DNA from: Alphaproteobacteria bacterium
GTDB taxonomy: Bacteria > Pseudomonadota > Alphaproteobacteria > BOG-932 > Roseiterribacteraceae
Direction: 5' to 3'
Assembly: GCA_903970575.1 (NCBI GenBank)
Contig: CAJCJC010000089.1
Location: 1-5,800 of the forward strand
DNA: 5,800 bases
Positions 5,530 through 5,800 of this stretch are shown here, piece by piece. A program made the position numbers and the translations under genes. Positions within the stretch are counted from its first letter, which is position 1, and each line of letters opens with the position of its first letter. The notes under the pieces are model-generated. The model was not told the origin of the DNA and did no database searches. It was given only the letters and a program-made list of their open reading frames with translations.

Positions 5530-5800
5530 TTAGCCGGCTCCGCCAAGCGTCATGATGCGCGCCCATTCCTCCGGCGTCACCGGCATCACCGACAGCCTGG
5601 ATTGGCGGACCAGCGCCATACTGGCCAGCGCCGGATCGGCCTTGATCTGGGCGAGCGTCACCGGCGTTTTCAGTTTTTCCACGGCGGTCACGTCGACCAT
5701 GCCGAATTTGCCGCTCTCGTCCTTGGGGTCGAGGTAGAATTCCCGCGACACCTTGACGATCCCGACGATCTCCTTGCCTTCGTTCGAATGATAGAAAAAG
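5530..5800 (-). CDS. EVE-domain protein (thymocyte nuclear protein 1-like), N-terminal part beyond window
   Basis: The reading frame runs from the right edge to the TAA at 5532-5530 and shows the last 89 residues of a family usually about 135-150 long. The visible part opens FFYHSNEGKEIVGIVKVSRE, then FYLDPKD, FGMVDVTAVEKLKTPVTLAQIK, LVRQSRLSVMPVTPEEWARI and a short GGAG tail. These are the central and C-terminal strands of the EVE domain, a PUA/YTH-related fold. The GTG at 5751 is an internal valine, because the reading upstream of it continues with the family's YHSNEGKEIVGIV motif. Known of the family: EVE domains are thought to recognise modified bases in DNA or RNA, and some are fused to restriction enzymes. 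This one appears to be the common stand-alone housekeeping type, with no restriction gene in view. Confidence 0.92.
   Translation of the reverse strand, partial: FFYHSNEGKEIVGIVKVSREFYLDPKDESGKFGMVDVTAVEKLKTPVTLAQIKADPALASMALVRQSRLSVMPVTPEEWARIMTLGGAG

Overview
The window is a compact, GC-rich stretch of a bacterial chromosome. Hand counts give 75% GC in two 60-base lines of the oxidoreductase gene and about 60% in four lines of the toxin-antitoxin pair. High GC, a Tat-exported protein, a DUF502 membrane protein, GFA and EVE proteins and a DUF3429 protein together suggest an alphaproteobacterium. That assignment is inference from gene content; there is no rRNA or other marker gene.

Layout. 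(1) Plus strand, 3-971: the 3' part of a TlpA-like thioredoxin-fold protein, cut by the left edge. It is followed by a Tat-exported protein with two Dabb-like domains (1066-1806). (2) Minus strand, 4210-1829: a tight three-gene unit, apparently one operon. It runs from an Old Yellow Enzyme-type NADH:flavin oxidoreductase, through a GFA-family zinc protein that starts inside the previous stop (TGATG), to a DUF502 membrane protein 10 bases further on. (3) Plus strand, 4344-4986: a two-gene toxin-antitoxin module, a Phd/YefM-type antitoxin and a PIN-domain toxin, overlapping by 11 bases. Just upstream, a three-copy 9-bp direct repeat coincides with the probable promoter. (4) Plus strand, 5086-5526: a small DUF3429 membrane protein. 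(5) Minus strand, from 5530 past the right edge: the C-terminal part of an EVE-domain protein.

The parts do not form one obvious pathway. The minus-strand operon looks like soluble redox/detoxification chemistry joined to an envelope protein. The TA module sits between the oxidoreductase promoter and the DUF3429 gene, has lower GC, and may be a later insertion. There are no tRNAs, rRNAs, CRISPR arrays, transposases or long intergenic gaps. The largest gap is the 133-bp divergent region at 4211-4343. I do not see a convincing undescribed multi-gene system. The most unusual sequence signal is the repeat array in the TA promoter.
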